From Hyphodiscus hymeniophilus (Eukaryota > Ascomycota > Leotiomycetes > Helotiales > Hyphodiscaceae): 64,000 nucleotides of DNA. The notes beneath the pieces are model-generated. The model searched no databases, was not told the origin of the DNA, and saw nothing but the letters and a program-made list of their open reading frames with translations. How positions within the stretch are numbered: position 1 is the stretch's first letter; each line of letters opens with the position of its first letter. The translations under genes were made by a program, and so were the position numbers. Below are positions 36,246-47,436 of the stretch, piece by piece. The DNA is taken from positions 868,001 to 932,000 of the forward strand of contig VNKQ01000008.1 of assembly GCA_016508695.1 (NCBI GenBank), given 5' to 3'.

Positions 36246-39127
36246 TCCTTCGCGAATTCAACCACGCTCCTCATATCCAGGGGAGCTCGAATACGACCTC
36301 GAGATTCTAGTTCGTTTCATTCAACTACATTTCTCATCACCATACATCAGTAAATTTCTTACGGTTTGTTTCATTTGAAATTAGGCACGATCATATATCA
36401 AGGGCTCAGGCGGCGCTTTGGAACTGGGAAAATAGGGACGTGGCATTTCGGAGATTTGGGAATTGGTCGAGTCAATACGGCAGCATTACTGAGGCATACC
36501 ACGGGAAGACAGAAAAGTGGTTTGATGGGCCTCTTTTCCATCAAATACAGGGAACCGGTTCAAGGGCTCAAAATCGAGACGGGAAGAAGGAGTTATGAGA
36601 GCTTGAAATCGTGCGGTGCTTCGCTAATCGCAAGAGCATTTACAGTTGGGTATTTCTTTGACTTGACGGATCTCTTAATGTAGTGCGTGTGAGCTTTATG
36701 AGTGCTGTCTGTCGCGCGATTGTGGGAGGTTGTTGTATTTACTCTTGTGAGCTCGGCAGGGTAGAAGGAGAGAGATAGCATGTGGAGGTGATGATAGGGA
36801 GGCAGTTTTGCTCGTCCAATGCAGGTGGCCTTGTTGATATCCATGTTTTGACCTTCGAAAAGCCATTGAGATACATCTGTGACAACTGACTGGTATTAGT
36901 GTTCCAGCTTGAGCATAAAGAGAGAAAACAATTCGTCTTGTATTCCACAGCGACACTCAATGGGCCAATGGCTTGGTCCAGCATTCACTGCCAAGATTCC
37001 CTCGATGTAGAACCCACTGAGAGCTGCTTCGTCCACTCTCCGCCTCAGGTTTTGTTCGAAGTTCGTATATCCAATCCTCCACGTTTGCCAAATTATCAAT
37101 ATGACGAATGTTGCACATAGTCTCAAGTCTCGGGAGGGAAGGTTCGTTGATGGAGCATAACTTGAAATGGTAGTATTGGATATATTTCCAAATGAAGGGC
37201 TAACATTCGAATTCGTCCGTCTGCGAGGTAATACTGAAAGGACGTCTTCATCAGCAGGAGACTCAAAAATGGAAAATAGAATCTGCTTGCTTACCTCACG
37301 GCGCCTGGATTTCCACCATGGTAGTCTCTAAGAGAAACAAATCCGGAAGTCGAATGCATGATGAAGATCTATCCTTACCGTCCTTATCCATCCGAAAATT
37401 CCCCAGCTCCCAAAGGGAAATGCATCTTTGCAAGAGCGAGGATTTTTGAGTCTGGAGAAAACATGTAAGCGCCGTACATCGAGCCCCCTGAAATATTACT
37501 GTATGCCTGTTCTAGAAACCCTCTGAGCTTCTTGCTTTAAAACAGCGAGGGGATCTCGAGCGCCTGATTGGTAGGCGAGACTTTGTGTTACCTCAGTACC
37601 TGTACCTCTCGGTCGCAACGAGGCCTTACGGGAGCTTTATCATCTTTTTCGATTTTTGCATTGATCCTTTTCCTATATTTTATAGTATTTATTTCCGGGG
37701 ATGTCTCTACCCTCTCTTGACTTTTACATTCCGTGCTCGATAATTGAGCATCGGTCTTTCTATCTGGCATGATGGACTAGAGAGCTTTTCGCCCTGGATC
37801 AAGATATGTTCGAGGTTCTACCATAGAAACAACGCCGAGGACCTATTTATCAAAGACTTCCTTGGCGTCGTAGCTCAACATTAGGGATAGGTATGGTTCT
37901 CGCGATTGTATGTTACAGAAACTACTCCCGTCCCTAAGCAGGTCCCTTTCATTTCCCTCCAGTCTCAAATATCTCTCTTCAAACTGATTGCCCCTTGCAT
38001 TGGCTTACAGTGCTCCAATCTAAATGATGATACCAGTATCGAAACGGTTGATATTCAAGATCCCACGCGAAACATTAGATTTCTGCGCTCCGCAGACTCT
38101 CGAATCTTCAGGGCTCAGACTTTTCTAAGAAGAGGCCCCAGATGTGATCGTTACGAAATATCGAACTTCCAAGGCAATACATAGAGCAGGGACGAGCGGA
38201 CTAGAAGGCAATACAAGCGCTGCTCTCTCTTCCCAGGTCGAATGAACAATGAGAGTGGTAGTCTTCGTCTGTTCGTGTAAGACGTCGAACCGGAAGCTAC
38301 AACAGACGCAAAAGAGGACGTTCTCAAATCAAAACCTGAACAATAATGCCACCTTTCGCCTTTGATAGCAAGCCTCGAATGGTGGTCGTGAACGCAACAA
38401 GAATAACTCGAAGCAGAAAGCTCCTGTGTAAGAGAGGAGTGGATCGTCTCGGTACGACCTCCCACGCATCTGGCTTCCAGCTTCTGAAACAGCCCAAATA
38501 CCATTCTCCGAGTCATCATATCCTTCTTTCCATTCTCCTTCGCTCAAATTCACGTTCAAAAGACGCTTTCCAGCCAGGACCACTTAGAGTCACGTGATGA
38601 AGGTGGATCCACTTTCTCCTGAGGCGCAACTCTCTTAAGCGAAGCTACTAACTTCGATTCTACCCACCCTATCTTACTACGTCCAACACTCTCCTGCGAT
38701 TTGCTTCCTCTACGCTCCCCAACCATGGCGAGAGCTCCCCCCCTCCAACCCCTCCTGAGCTCTTCCAAGCTGTCAACTTTTGTATTTTGGATAATACTTT
38801 GGGAAGCGATTGACGACGAGAAGAAAGATTAATGGAATCTGGCATCAAGAATGGGCCCATATTCGAGTCGCTCGACAACTCCAGCGACTGAGATGCATGC
38901 TAAAGTGCGGAGTTAGGTGAGAGTCAGGAGCCGAGTCGCTGAAGAGAAATGATTGTGGACAAATTGAAGGCACTCGTCGTACTTTCCTCGCTCAAAATTC
39001 TTGAGCGATACGGACACTGATAACGCGAGTTGGTTTATGTGTTGACAATAGCTGCGTGAATTGACTGAGATAAAAGGGTATTTACGATTGCTGAAACGTA
39101 TCGGAAGATTAGAATAACTTCAGATAT
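36246..39127. other. Intergenic, no supported gene
   Basis: 2.9 kb after the Ndt80-type gene. Frames on both strands are short and unrecognised. The longest with an ATG (38151..38519, -, 122 codons) has no detectable domain or splice partner. Confidence 0.5.
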
Positions 39128-41080
39128 CTACTGTTCCCAGACACTCCTCCTTTCAACATCCTGGATCATAGGCGCCTCCCCTACAATTTTCTCAAACTCA
39201 TCAGTCCACCAATTAACCTTGAACGTGTCAATCTGGTTCTGTTTCCTTCTGCCTTCTTCGGTTCCATCTTTCCAAAACCCATCATATGCTTCCCAATTAT
39301 CCCTGACAACCTCGATCCAACGGCCTTTCCGGACTCTCGCAATGTATTTCTGTAGCATAAACATGCGTCGGAAATCACGAGTGAATCTTTCGACTTCCCA
39401 ATATTCGCTGTCTTCATGTAGGAAAAAGCCACAACGTACAACCAGCGTCTTCATTTTCATCCATTGAGCGTTCCATTCAATGCCCTCTGGTGTGGCTGGA
39501 TCGCTACCTGTCCATCTGAGAGCTTGCAGCCAGTCAGTACAGCCTTCTAGATCCAGATACTCTAAGTTATAAACATAGTTCGCAAGTCGTTTGAGAATGC
39601 CGGCAGCCTCTTGGAAGTCATTATCAAGGGAGTGAGAATAATAATTCGTTCCCCCGTATTGAATATCCTTCCCATGGGGCGAAGACTGTCCATGAACTCG
39701 GAGTCAGCGTTGCGGTCTCGTGCACAAATAGAAGTACGCAAAGTTTTTCAGAGCCAGAGCGGCCTCATTCGAATCATTGAGCGCTTTTACAGGTGAAATC
39801 TTAACACTGAATACCTGGCAAGTCAAACAGCCACTTGCGAGTCCGAACTGTCTAACGTCTTGGGACTTTGCCAGGCGATCGAATGTTCATTGAACACCTC
39901 GCAAATTTTCGAAGAGTACATCAAGGAACAATGAAGAGATGGGAAAACTAACCATTACTGCAGTCTTTGCATTCGGCGTCAGAGACGGAACAGGCCAATA
40001 TGCGAGAGATAAGTGAGTGAGAGTGGGTGTTTGCTTGGCAAACGCAAGGAATCGAGGCCATGATATCGCTGAGGGGGGGTGAGAGACTGATAGATGCGTG
40101 AGGTGCGGTAATGAAGCGCTCATTGAGGGAGTAATCGAGTCCTCCCAGGAAAACTCCTGGTCGGGATCGACTGGTGAAGGATTCGGCGGCAGCACAAGCT
40201 TCAATCATCCGAGAGTCAGTAAGTGCTTTGAATAACAGATATCAACAATGCAGTCAAAGGGGTACATTATTGAGGCGATTGACAGGGTCTTGTGATTAAA
40301 CTTACCTCCAGTAGCTGCTTAAAAGATACGGACCTCCCTACTGACCCTGACAGGTCGACTCTGAAGAAGCCGTCGTTATTATTCGCCTTGTATCCCTCCT
40401 CAGTAGTAGGGTGTAAGAGGACATTCAGGCCCTCTGCACCGACGCCCTCTTCTGGTCCGTAAACTGCAACGTGGCTCAAGAGCAACATTCGTAGTCCCGT
40501 TGGCAGCTCCGCGAGATTGTTGCTCTCATAGATCCGTATGAACTCCCACTCTCTAGCCATAGTCCGCAAACACATATCCTGCAGCTTCCGTGACATCCCA
40601 TTGCTCATTCCTGGCAGGGCGTTGATATCATGTGGATATAAACGCTCCTTATTCGTAGCTTTTGTCTTGCCATGCCGAGAGCCTTCTACCCACGACCGTG
40701 GAGGTGCAGGACCGGGTGGCAATCGGCGTCCCGTTGCATCGAAGCGTTGTCTGCGATCTCGAGGCCTTGGAGAAGGAGTTTCAGGTTGCGAGAGCAGTTG
40801 TCGAATCTGGGGAGGTAGAGTCGGCGTTACGACTGTCAAAGCAGTGGTGACATCTTTGGGACTCACATGCGATCTTCGAAGGGTTGTAATCAACTCGTTC
40901 ACCGTCGGCGGCCCATCGTTATCTGCAGAGGTAACATTAGCAGTGGGATATTAAGGTTGAGTGCGGGGTAGGGTTGATCGTACGATTGTTGGAGCTTGAA
41001 GAGGCTCCTGTTGAGTTCAGCGACGGGTGTACAGTGCTAGGTGGCTTTGAATATAAGTTCGTGTGTCGCTTTTTTGGCAT
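39128..41080 (-). CDS. Conserved fungal protein with leucine-rich-repeat-like part
   Basis: Begins MPKKRHTNLYSKPPST, a basic start I associate with a conserved but uncharacterised ascomycete family. Exon 1 is 41080..40984; a 61-bp intron with a TGCTAAT branch site leads to exon 2, 40922..40306; exon 3 is 40198..39953; the last exon ends at 39128. Exon 2 is Pro/Arg-rich (PPGPAPPRSWVEGSRHGKTK) then helical (RKLQDMCLRTMAREWEFIRI). Exon 3 shows LRR-like strands (LPHLTHLSVSHPPS, TPTLTHLSLAYWPVPSLTP). The last exon has NYVYNLEYLDLEGCTDWLQA, another LRR-like strand, and a charged tail. The join between exon 3 and the last exon (about 39952 to 39680) is unresolved: the interval is long and a further coding-like piece within it (ALKNFAYFYLCTRPQR) does not stay in frame. 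Confidence 0.7.
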
Positions 41081-41774
41081 GAGGAGGTTTCGGGCTTCGG
41101 CGTGGACGAAGATGGCGGGTCAAGGCGAAAGTTAAAGGAATTCGAGGACTTTTGGGTGGGGGCGTCAAACCAAAAACGCGCTGACTCACCAACCGTGTCT
41201 TCCCTGGCGTTCTGGTTTTCGAGCTTCCAGTACTAAAAGCCCCAGCTCACTGCTGCCTCCATCTATGGATGACTGGATGACTCCATTGCTAAGTATTGAT
41301 CACTCGTATTTTATTAAGTCTACGCTGTCCACTCGCAAAATGCTTTCATCTGGCATACAATGAGTACTGCTTGGGGAACACCTGGCCAATAGGCATCATG
41401 CGCAACGGCATGCTTTTGAGTTGACTCATTGAGCAACATCGCGATCATTGAGCAGCTGAAGATCGAGACTTGAGCATAGAAGGCTTCTTAGAGGCAGTGA
41501 TGTGTGGTCTGTTGCTTGGGATCTTGGCAAACATGTTTTGCAACATCTACTTCAAGAAGTGGCGCATTACAACTTTGGAAGTCCAACGAAAGTATCAGGC
41601 TCGGACAAGCACAGCAGTTGTTTCGTTGGCTGGATACGAAGCACCAATTGGGTACTTGTGGCAGCTCCCCCAGTGCTACTTCAGCTGACACCAACCTATG
41701 ATATCTGTCCCCTCTCCAATCTTCTCATAATCCTTCTGTAGGCACATACTACTTTTTGTTGTCTTTTAAACACG

Positions 41775-43531
41775 ATGCCCACCATTTCATTACTTCTCGA
41801 GACACTTTATGCAGCACGATATCAAATACTCATCCTCTCTTTATCCGTCATTGCGTGGCAGCAATGGATCTCCTACCATCGGTTGTCTGGGTTTAAAGGT
41901 CCCTGGTTGGCAAGGTTTACGAACTTATTGATGGCGAGAGCAGTTGCCAGCCGAGCACAGCATTTAAAGTTATTTGAAGTGCATGAGAAGCACGGCTAGC
42001 TGGCTCGCATCGGCCCCAAAATCCTCTTGACCGCGGATCCGGAGCTACTGCAACGTATGAGTTCTGCGAGATCTGCATACACAGGAGCCGATTGGTATTC
42101 CGGCCAAAAGCTTGAGGTCGATCAGGATAATTTGTTCTCGACATTGGATGAGAAGGTTCACACAAAAAGAAGGGCAATCATGGCGCCCGGGGTAAGTCAA
42201 CCGCCATCAAGTCGATCCCATACATTGACGAATTGTGCAGTTCACTGGGAGAGAAATTGACGGCCTTGAGGAAGCCGTCGACAAACACATGATTGAGTAT
42301 ATCGACTTAGTCAGAAGGAAATATATCTCACAAGGCTCTGAACTAAGGCCGATGGACTTGGCGCGGAAGATGGCTTTCTTCACAATGGACGTCATGACAG
42401 ATATCTCTTTCGGACCTTGCTGGGGATGCTTAATCAAGGATGAGGACGTGGACAAATGGTTCGAATCGAACGAAATGCTGCTGCCTACTGCGATCATGGC
42501 ATCTACAATTCATGGATAGCCAGAACTTTTCAAATTCCGATCATAGGTAGGCTTGTGATGCCTTCTGACAAGGACAAGATAGGAGCAGGCCGACTTATAG
42601 GGTAGGCTTAGCCAAGTACTTTTGAAGCATATATTTACTGAATACTTATAAAGTATTGTCAAGAAAATTGTCACAAGGAGATTCGATCTCAAGGGCGCAG
42701 AACAGAAACAAGATATGATGGGATCCTTCATCCGACATGGCCTTACCCGGTCAGAGACAATGGCAGAAGCCCTACTTCAGATGTAAGTAATTTCGAGTCA
42801 TATTTTCAGTGCTAAAATCAGATTAGCATCGCCGGGAGCGATACTACAGCGACAACATTACGCGCGACCATGCTCTTCGTGATCACTAACCACAACATCT
42901 ATACGAAGCTACAAGCCGAGATCGACTCAACGGTTGTTCCAGGAACTATCATTTCAAACCACCAAGTGGAGGCTTTGCCATATCTTCGCGCCGTCATCAA
43001 GGAAGGTGCTCGGATGTGGCCTCCAGCCTCTGGGCTGATGTCAAAAAAGACACCACCAGAAGGGGACATGATCAATGGGGTTTTCGTACCTGGAGGAATA
43101 GATATTGGTCAATGTGCCTGGGACGTTCAACGAAGCAAGAGAGTATATGGTGAAGATAGCCCTGTCTTTAGACCAGAACGATGGCTCGAAGTGAAAGAAG
43201 AGCAATTGGAGCGTATGGAGAGGAGTTTGAGTCTTATATGGGGATATGGTAAATACTCATGCTTGGGAAAGAACATTGCTTGGATGGAGCTAAATAAGTG
43301 TCTTTTTGAGGTTCGTACCTTTGTTTAAATTGTTTCTCTACCAATTCATGATGGGGTGATTGTTTGTATTCGAGCTATGGCTATGGAGCCGCATTTTTGC
43401 TAATCAGGAACCCCTAGCTTCTGAGGAATTTTGAATTCAGTATCAGAGATCCTACCAGACCTTGGAAAAGCGAAAGTTTTGGACTGTGGATGCAATCAGA
43501 GATGTTTGTTAGGGTCACGGAGCGAGGCTAA
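41775..43531 (+). pseudogene. Cytochrome P450 pseudogene (pisatin demethylase-like class)
   Basis: A full-length microsomal P450 in five exons (41775..42191, 42241..42601, 42654..42782, 42837..43310, 43418..43531) with two coding lesions. It starts MPTISLLLETLYAARYQILI (membrane anchor). The frame stops at TAG 41997-41999, exactly where the family continues ...LARIGP; the same frame then resumes LTADPELLQRMSSARSAYTG. In exon 2 the frame is lost near 42505-42515: the exon length is one base short of keeping phase, and the sequence resumes IARTFQIPIIGRLVMPSD. Downstream hallmarks are present: AGSDTT helix I, EGAR (ExxR), FRPERW, and heme loop WGYGKYSCLG, where the usual first Phe is Trp. The end reads FVRVTERG. 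Not expected to make an active enzyme. Confidence 0.88.
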
Positions 43532-43760
43532 AAGCCCCAGTCAACATTGAAATAGCAGCATCATCACACTGCAGGTAACAACTAGCTTTCTCTGAAAGCC
43601 TCAGTTCAAATCAAATTTTCATGGCGAATAAATCATGATTAGAAAAATCCATTATCTCATTGTTTCCAACTTTCTCCCTCTCTCCCTCCCACTCTCTACA
43701 CATTCATCTACTTGATTCATTTCTGAGATAACCGTGCGAAAGCCTCACTTTGTTGAAAAC

Positions 43761-44758
43761 ATGGTTCGCTCCAGCGACTACAATATGCGCTCCAGAGACT
43801 TGGGCCCCGGTTTCATCAACTCTATCAAGGCTCTGAAGGGCCAACGATACTTACGGATGGTCGAATTGAGCCCGAAACATAGGGTCAACACACTCTCCCA
43901 GCCTGCACCACGTCAGCAACATCAACGGGGTTGCAAATTCGCCGAATCGAGTAGGTCCCTGATCAAACCATTGTTGAAGAGGGACAACTCGGATGAAAGG
44001 CGTGGCAATACGGATTCCCCAGGCGCAGCAAAGGACGAAGCGGAGAAGGAGCCAGAGATACTAGTTGAACAAGAGCGCTCTACATTACCACAAGAGCCAA
44101 AATGTTTCTTATTGTTCGGCAAGTTATGCCAAGAACTTCGATACATGATCTACGACATCTTGATCAATGAGCCTCACGAACTTCTCATATCCTATCCTCT
44201 CCCAACCCGCGGCCCCATGGAAGCACTCAGGCAAACCTGCGTTGAGATCCGCAACGATGTTACGGCCTGGAACCACGGACGGTACAAAAACGACCAGCTT
44301 TTCGGCATCGTCAATCCCGCCTCGAGCATCGTCGCCCTTCGCATATGTCCTCCTGTCTGTCCCTCTTCAGCCAGAGCTATCCAGTTTTTCTACCCTTTCA
44401 TGGAGTGCTTCAAGTCCTGCGATCAAGAGCGGTATGAACATTATAGATTTTGGTACAGATGCCTTTGCAACAAGAGTTTCATAGACACGGAGTTCGACAG
44501 AACCTTAGACACTTTCAAACAGAACGTTGACCTGAGCATTGTCAACACGCTCACATCTGTCACTGTATACTCCACGGAGTCGCCGATGCAGTTCAAAGGT
44601 ATTAGATCTCCTCATATGAGGATTTAAATGGGAAGAACATTTATCCGGGGCAGAAAGAGAGAAACGAGGCGATTATCGGCTTTGTGAGCGATCTCAATGC
44701 TGGGAAGACCGAGCAAACCTTCCGCCGACATAGCTTCAAAGGCGTGGCAGGATCTTAA
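43761..44758 (+). CDS. F-box/2EXR-like hypothetical protein with late frameshift
   Basis: The first ATG of the frame is at 43761 (MVRSSDYNMRSRD). After a basic, disordered N-terminus of about 110 residues comes FGKLCQELRYMIYDILINEP, which resembles the start of fungal 2EXR/F-box-like domains, followed by RGPMEALRQTCVEIRNDV. The open frame stops at 44627 (…SPHMRI). One base out of phase, a clearly coding continuation begins at about 44610 (YEDLNGKNIYPGQKERNEAI, IIGFVSDLNAGKTEQTFRR) and stops at 44758. No intron of credible size fits between, so a one-base indel near 44600-44612 is likely. Function unknown; the protein may be truncated. Confidence 0.65.
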
Positions 44759-45339
44759 GAGGTACGCAAAAAGGGTGCTCGCTGCTTAGGACATGCATCG
44801 CTTCGTCCTGAATCTTCCATCTGCGGATTTCTCACGAGGATATTCGAGTTTGGGGGGTCTTGTTGTGTAAAGGGCATGAAGTTTTGATCTGTAATTAATT
44901 GTTTGTTGATTAACTTTGATTTAGTTTAATCCACAGTCGTAGATATCTTTTGATTCTTTCCCAAGAAATAGAAAAAAGGGTTGAGCTTTGAATAATATCA
45001 GATCTCGGTCAATATATAAATATGAAGCCCTTATGAAGCAACCTGCCCTCCCCCAAAAAGTTATATCCATGTACCGAATACAGGAATCCAAAGCTAGACC
45101 AAGAAGAAAAAGAAACAAGAAGACAAGAGCTGATCCTGTCTATACATACACAAAGGGAAAAGAGTTGCAATCTCAGTCAAGCTGATATCTCGAGATTTAG
45201 ATAGCTAGGTCTTTCTCGCGGCCTCGAATTCTTTCTCAAACCTACGTCTCCCTTACAATTCAACTTCAAACGAATCTCATTATCTATTTCATCCACCTGA
45301 ACACCCATACATCCTTCATATATGCACACGCGCTGTACG

Positions 45340-46524
45340 CTAATATTCTCCATAATATCGAGCCTTGAAGGCGTTACGTAGCCGACTTTCATCGTGGTTC
45401 CTAATATTATTGATAAACGCCTCACATGGCACCCTTGAGTCATCTGTGGATTCGTAGAATACCCCCTTTGTCCGATCATGCATTTGCAGACCATGATGTT
45501 TTAAACATTCTGCGTATGCATTGCAATTCTTGCACATTGACATTATGTCTGCTGTCTCATGCTGGGTCGAGCCAACCGCCTGAACTGATTCGAATTTGAA
45601 CACCGCCGACTCGTATACGCCTGTGGAAGCACCAGGCTTAGGCCACGACTGGTTTTCTGTGCAATTCCCGAAACCCCAGGACTCCCTCTGATACTCCGCG
45701 CGGCTCTCTTCCAGGCCCGAATTAAATCCCGGCGCGTCCATTGTTCTGAACCTTTGGGTGTTCTCCCTGTTTGCCCCGTACACACTGGCGCCATAAACGG
45801 GTGGTTCAGATAACGTGAATCCCATGCTGGTACCTTCACCAAGCGGATTCGAGTACACCTGCTGAGAGTAGCCCAGGGTCATTGGGCGCTGCCGCTTGCT
45901 CATCCAGTTCATCTGAGTCTTGAAGTTCTGGAGCGCTTCGAGGTTTTCTTTTTGCGGAGCATCTTTGACAAGCGCATGGTTTCTCTTTGCCTCGACTGTC
46001 TCCGAGAGAGCGATAACGTCCCCGATACTGGCTAGGTACCCAGAGAACTCCCTGGAGGGTAGTGCGACGTAAATTGGTACTGCGAGCTGTTGCCCGGCTA
46101 CGGTATAGATATTTGATAGCCTTTGTTTGCTCGTCATTTGCCCGTCGGTGGCGGCACTGCTAATAGGGCCTAAAATGTTATCCCAGATATTGTTCCAGTC
46201 ATCGTTGCACAGTCCACAATGAAGCGGATTGTTACTATTGGGGCGGCGGAGCCGTTCCTTGATCTGTTGGAGGCACTGCAGCGCGGCAGATATAACGATT
46301 TTTGCGTCCTTATCGTCGCCTTCCGTCACGGTTCGCTGGTCCTTCGACATTGGCGGTTCTTCTTCTTCTTCTTCGTCGTCTTTCGTCACGGCTCGCTTGC
46401 CCTTCCGCATTGGCTGTTCTTCTTTTTCCTTACCGTCGCCTTCCGTCACGGTTCGCTTGCCCTTCCGCACTGGCGGTTTATTTTTCTTCTTCTTTTTATC
46501 AGTCTTCATTGAATCAGGCTTCAT
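45340..46524 (-). CDS. Hypothetical protein with Lys/Glu-rich N-terminal repeats
   Basis: An uninterrupted 394-codon frame starting at ATG 46524. Residues 12-75 contain three imperfect copies of a highly charged unit (RKGKRTVTEGDG, RKGKRAVTKDDE, SKDQRTVTEGDD). A CGLCNDDWNNIWDNILGP segment and a C-terminal Cys group (CKNCNAYAEC) follow; neither matches a zinc-finger class I know. Upstream of the ATG the frame stays open (KELYSPYKVA) and a possible acceptor lies at about 46570, so an additional 5' exon is likely. After the stop another open frame reaches 45177; I take it as 3' untranslated. No function assigned. Confidence 0.55.
   Translation of the reverse strand: MKPDSMKTDKKKKKNKPPVRKGKRTVTEGDGKEKEEQPMRKGKRAVTKDDEEEEEEPPMSKDQRTVTEGDDKDAKIVISAALQCLQQIKERLRRPNSNNPLHCGLCNDDWNNIWDNILGPISSAATDGQMTSKQRLSNIYTVAGQQLAVPIYVALPSREFSGYLASIGDVIALSETVEAKRNHALVKDAPQKENLEALQNFKTQMNWMSKRQRPMTLGYSQQVYSNPLGEGTSMGFTLSEPPVYGASVYGANRENTQRFRTMDAPGFNSGLEESRAEYQRESWGFGNCTENQSWPKPGASTGVYESAVFKFESVQAVGSTQHETADIMSMCKNCNAYAECLKHHGLQMHDRTKGVFYESTDDSRVPCEAFINNIRNHDESRLRNAFKARYYGEY
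46315..46490. repeat. In-gene tandem repeat, about 60 bp, three copies
   Basis: Three imperfect copies of a unit containing ttccgtcacggttcgctt, spaced about 60 bp apart, encode the charged repeats of the hypothetical protein on the minus strand. Confidence 0.85.
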
Positions 46525-47436
46525 TGCAACCTTGTATGGTGAATAGAGCTCCTTGTATGCTATTATATGATAGTTTCAGCCGGTCATTAGCATTCACAAG
46601 AGATTGTTTAGACTTGGAAGAGAGATCTGGAAGAGCGGGGTTTCGATCATTTCTATGTCGGGCACCAATTTAGGCATCAATGAGATTGTGATGAAGTTGA
46701 ATTGTCTATCAGGCTGTCACAATATGCATGCCACGTCAGTCATGCCTTGCTCGGGTTGCTCAAGTAGTCAAGTTACAACCTATTTAGGCGAGTTGACTGA
46801 GGCGAGGGTGAGCCCAGGGTGATTGCATAGCGCCTTAGCAAGAGCGGCAGAACATTGATCCATGAAACCAAAATATGCTAATTGTCTAAAACATCCTGAA
46901 TAATTAGGATATTTACAAAATGATCTAGGTATATATATTCAACTTACCCAATCCATGAGCAGCACGTGGTTCCATAGCGGGGGAACATTCGCTATCTCTT
47001 TAAAACAGCTTTGTCAGATTACACCGAGAGCTCATGTGTTTCGTTGGCATCACAAGTTACGTAGTTGAAGTATTTTTTGGAGTAACGTCTTTCATTTCAA
47101 CTCACTCCGCGTCGAACCACAATCCAGACCTTCGGTATTTATGTATCCACACCCGAACATTCCTGAACCCCATTAGATCCCAAGAATTCTTAATTGCCGT
47201 CCTTGCAACGGTTTCATGTCCAGTTATACCTGATTCATATTCCATTATTAAGCCACGCCAAAAATGAGTGTATGGGTATCTTCTTCTTGTAAATAATCTT
47301 AATGAGTGTAGGGTATCATATGCATGAATGAGACTGCGTATCATGAGAACTTCATAAATCATGATACATGCGATGCTTTCCGCCTGGAGCGAGAATCGTA
47401 ACGGTGATCATCAAGCGAAACATGAAGCCTCGTCTT

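Noticed and set aside
38151..38519. 122-codon minus-strand frame with ATG
   Set aside because: No family resemblance or neighbouring exons; too weak to call a gene.
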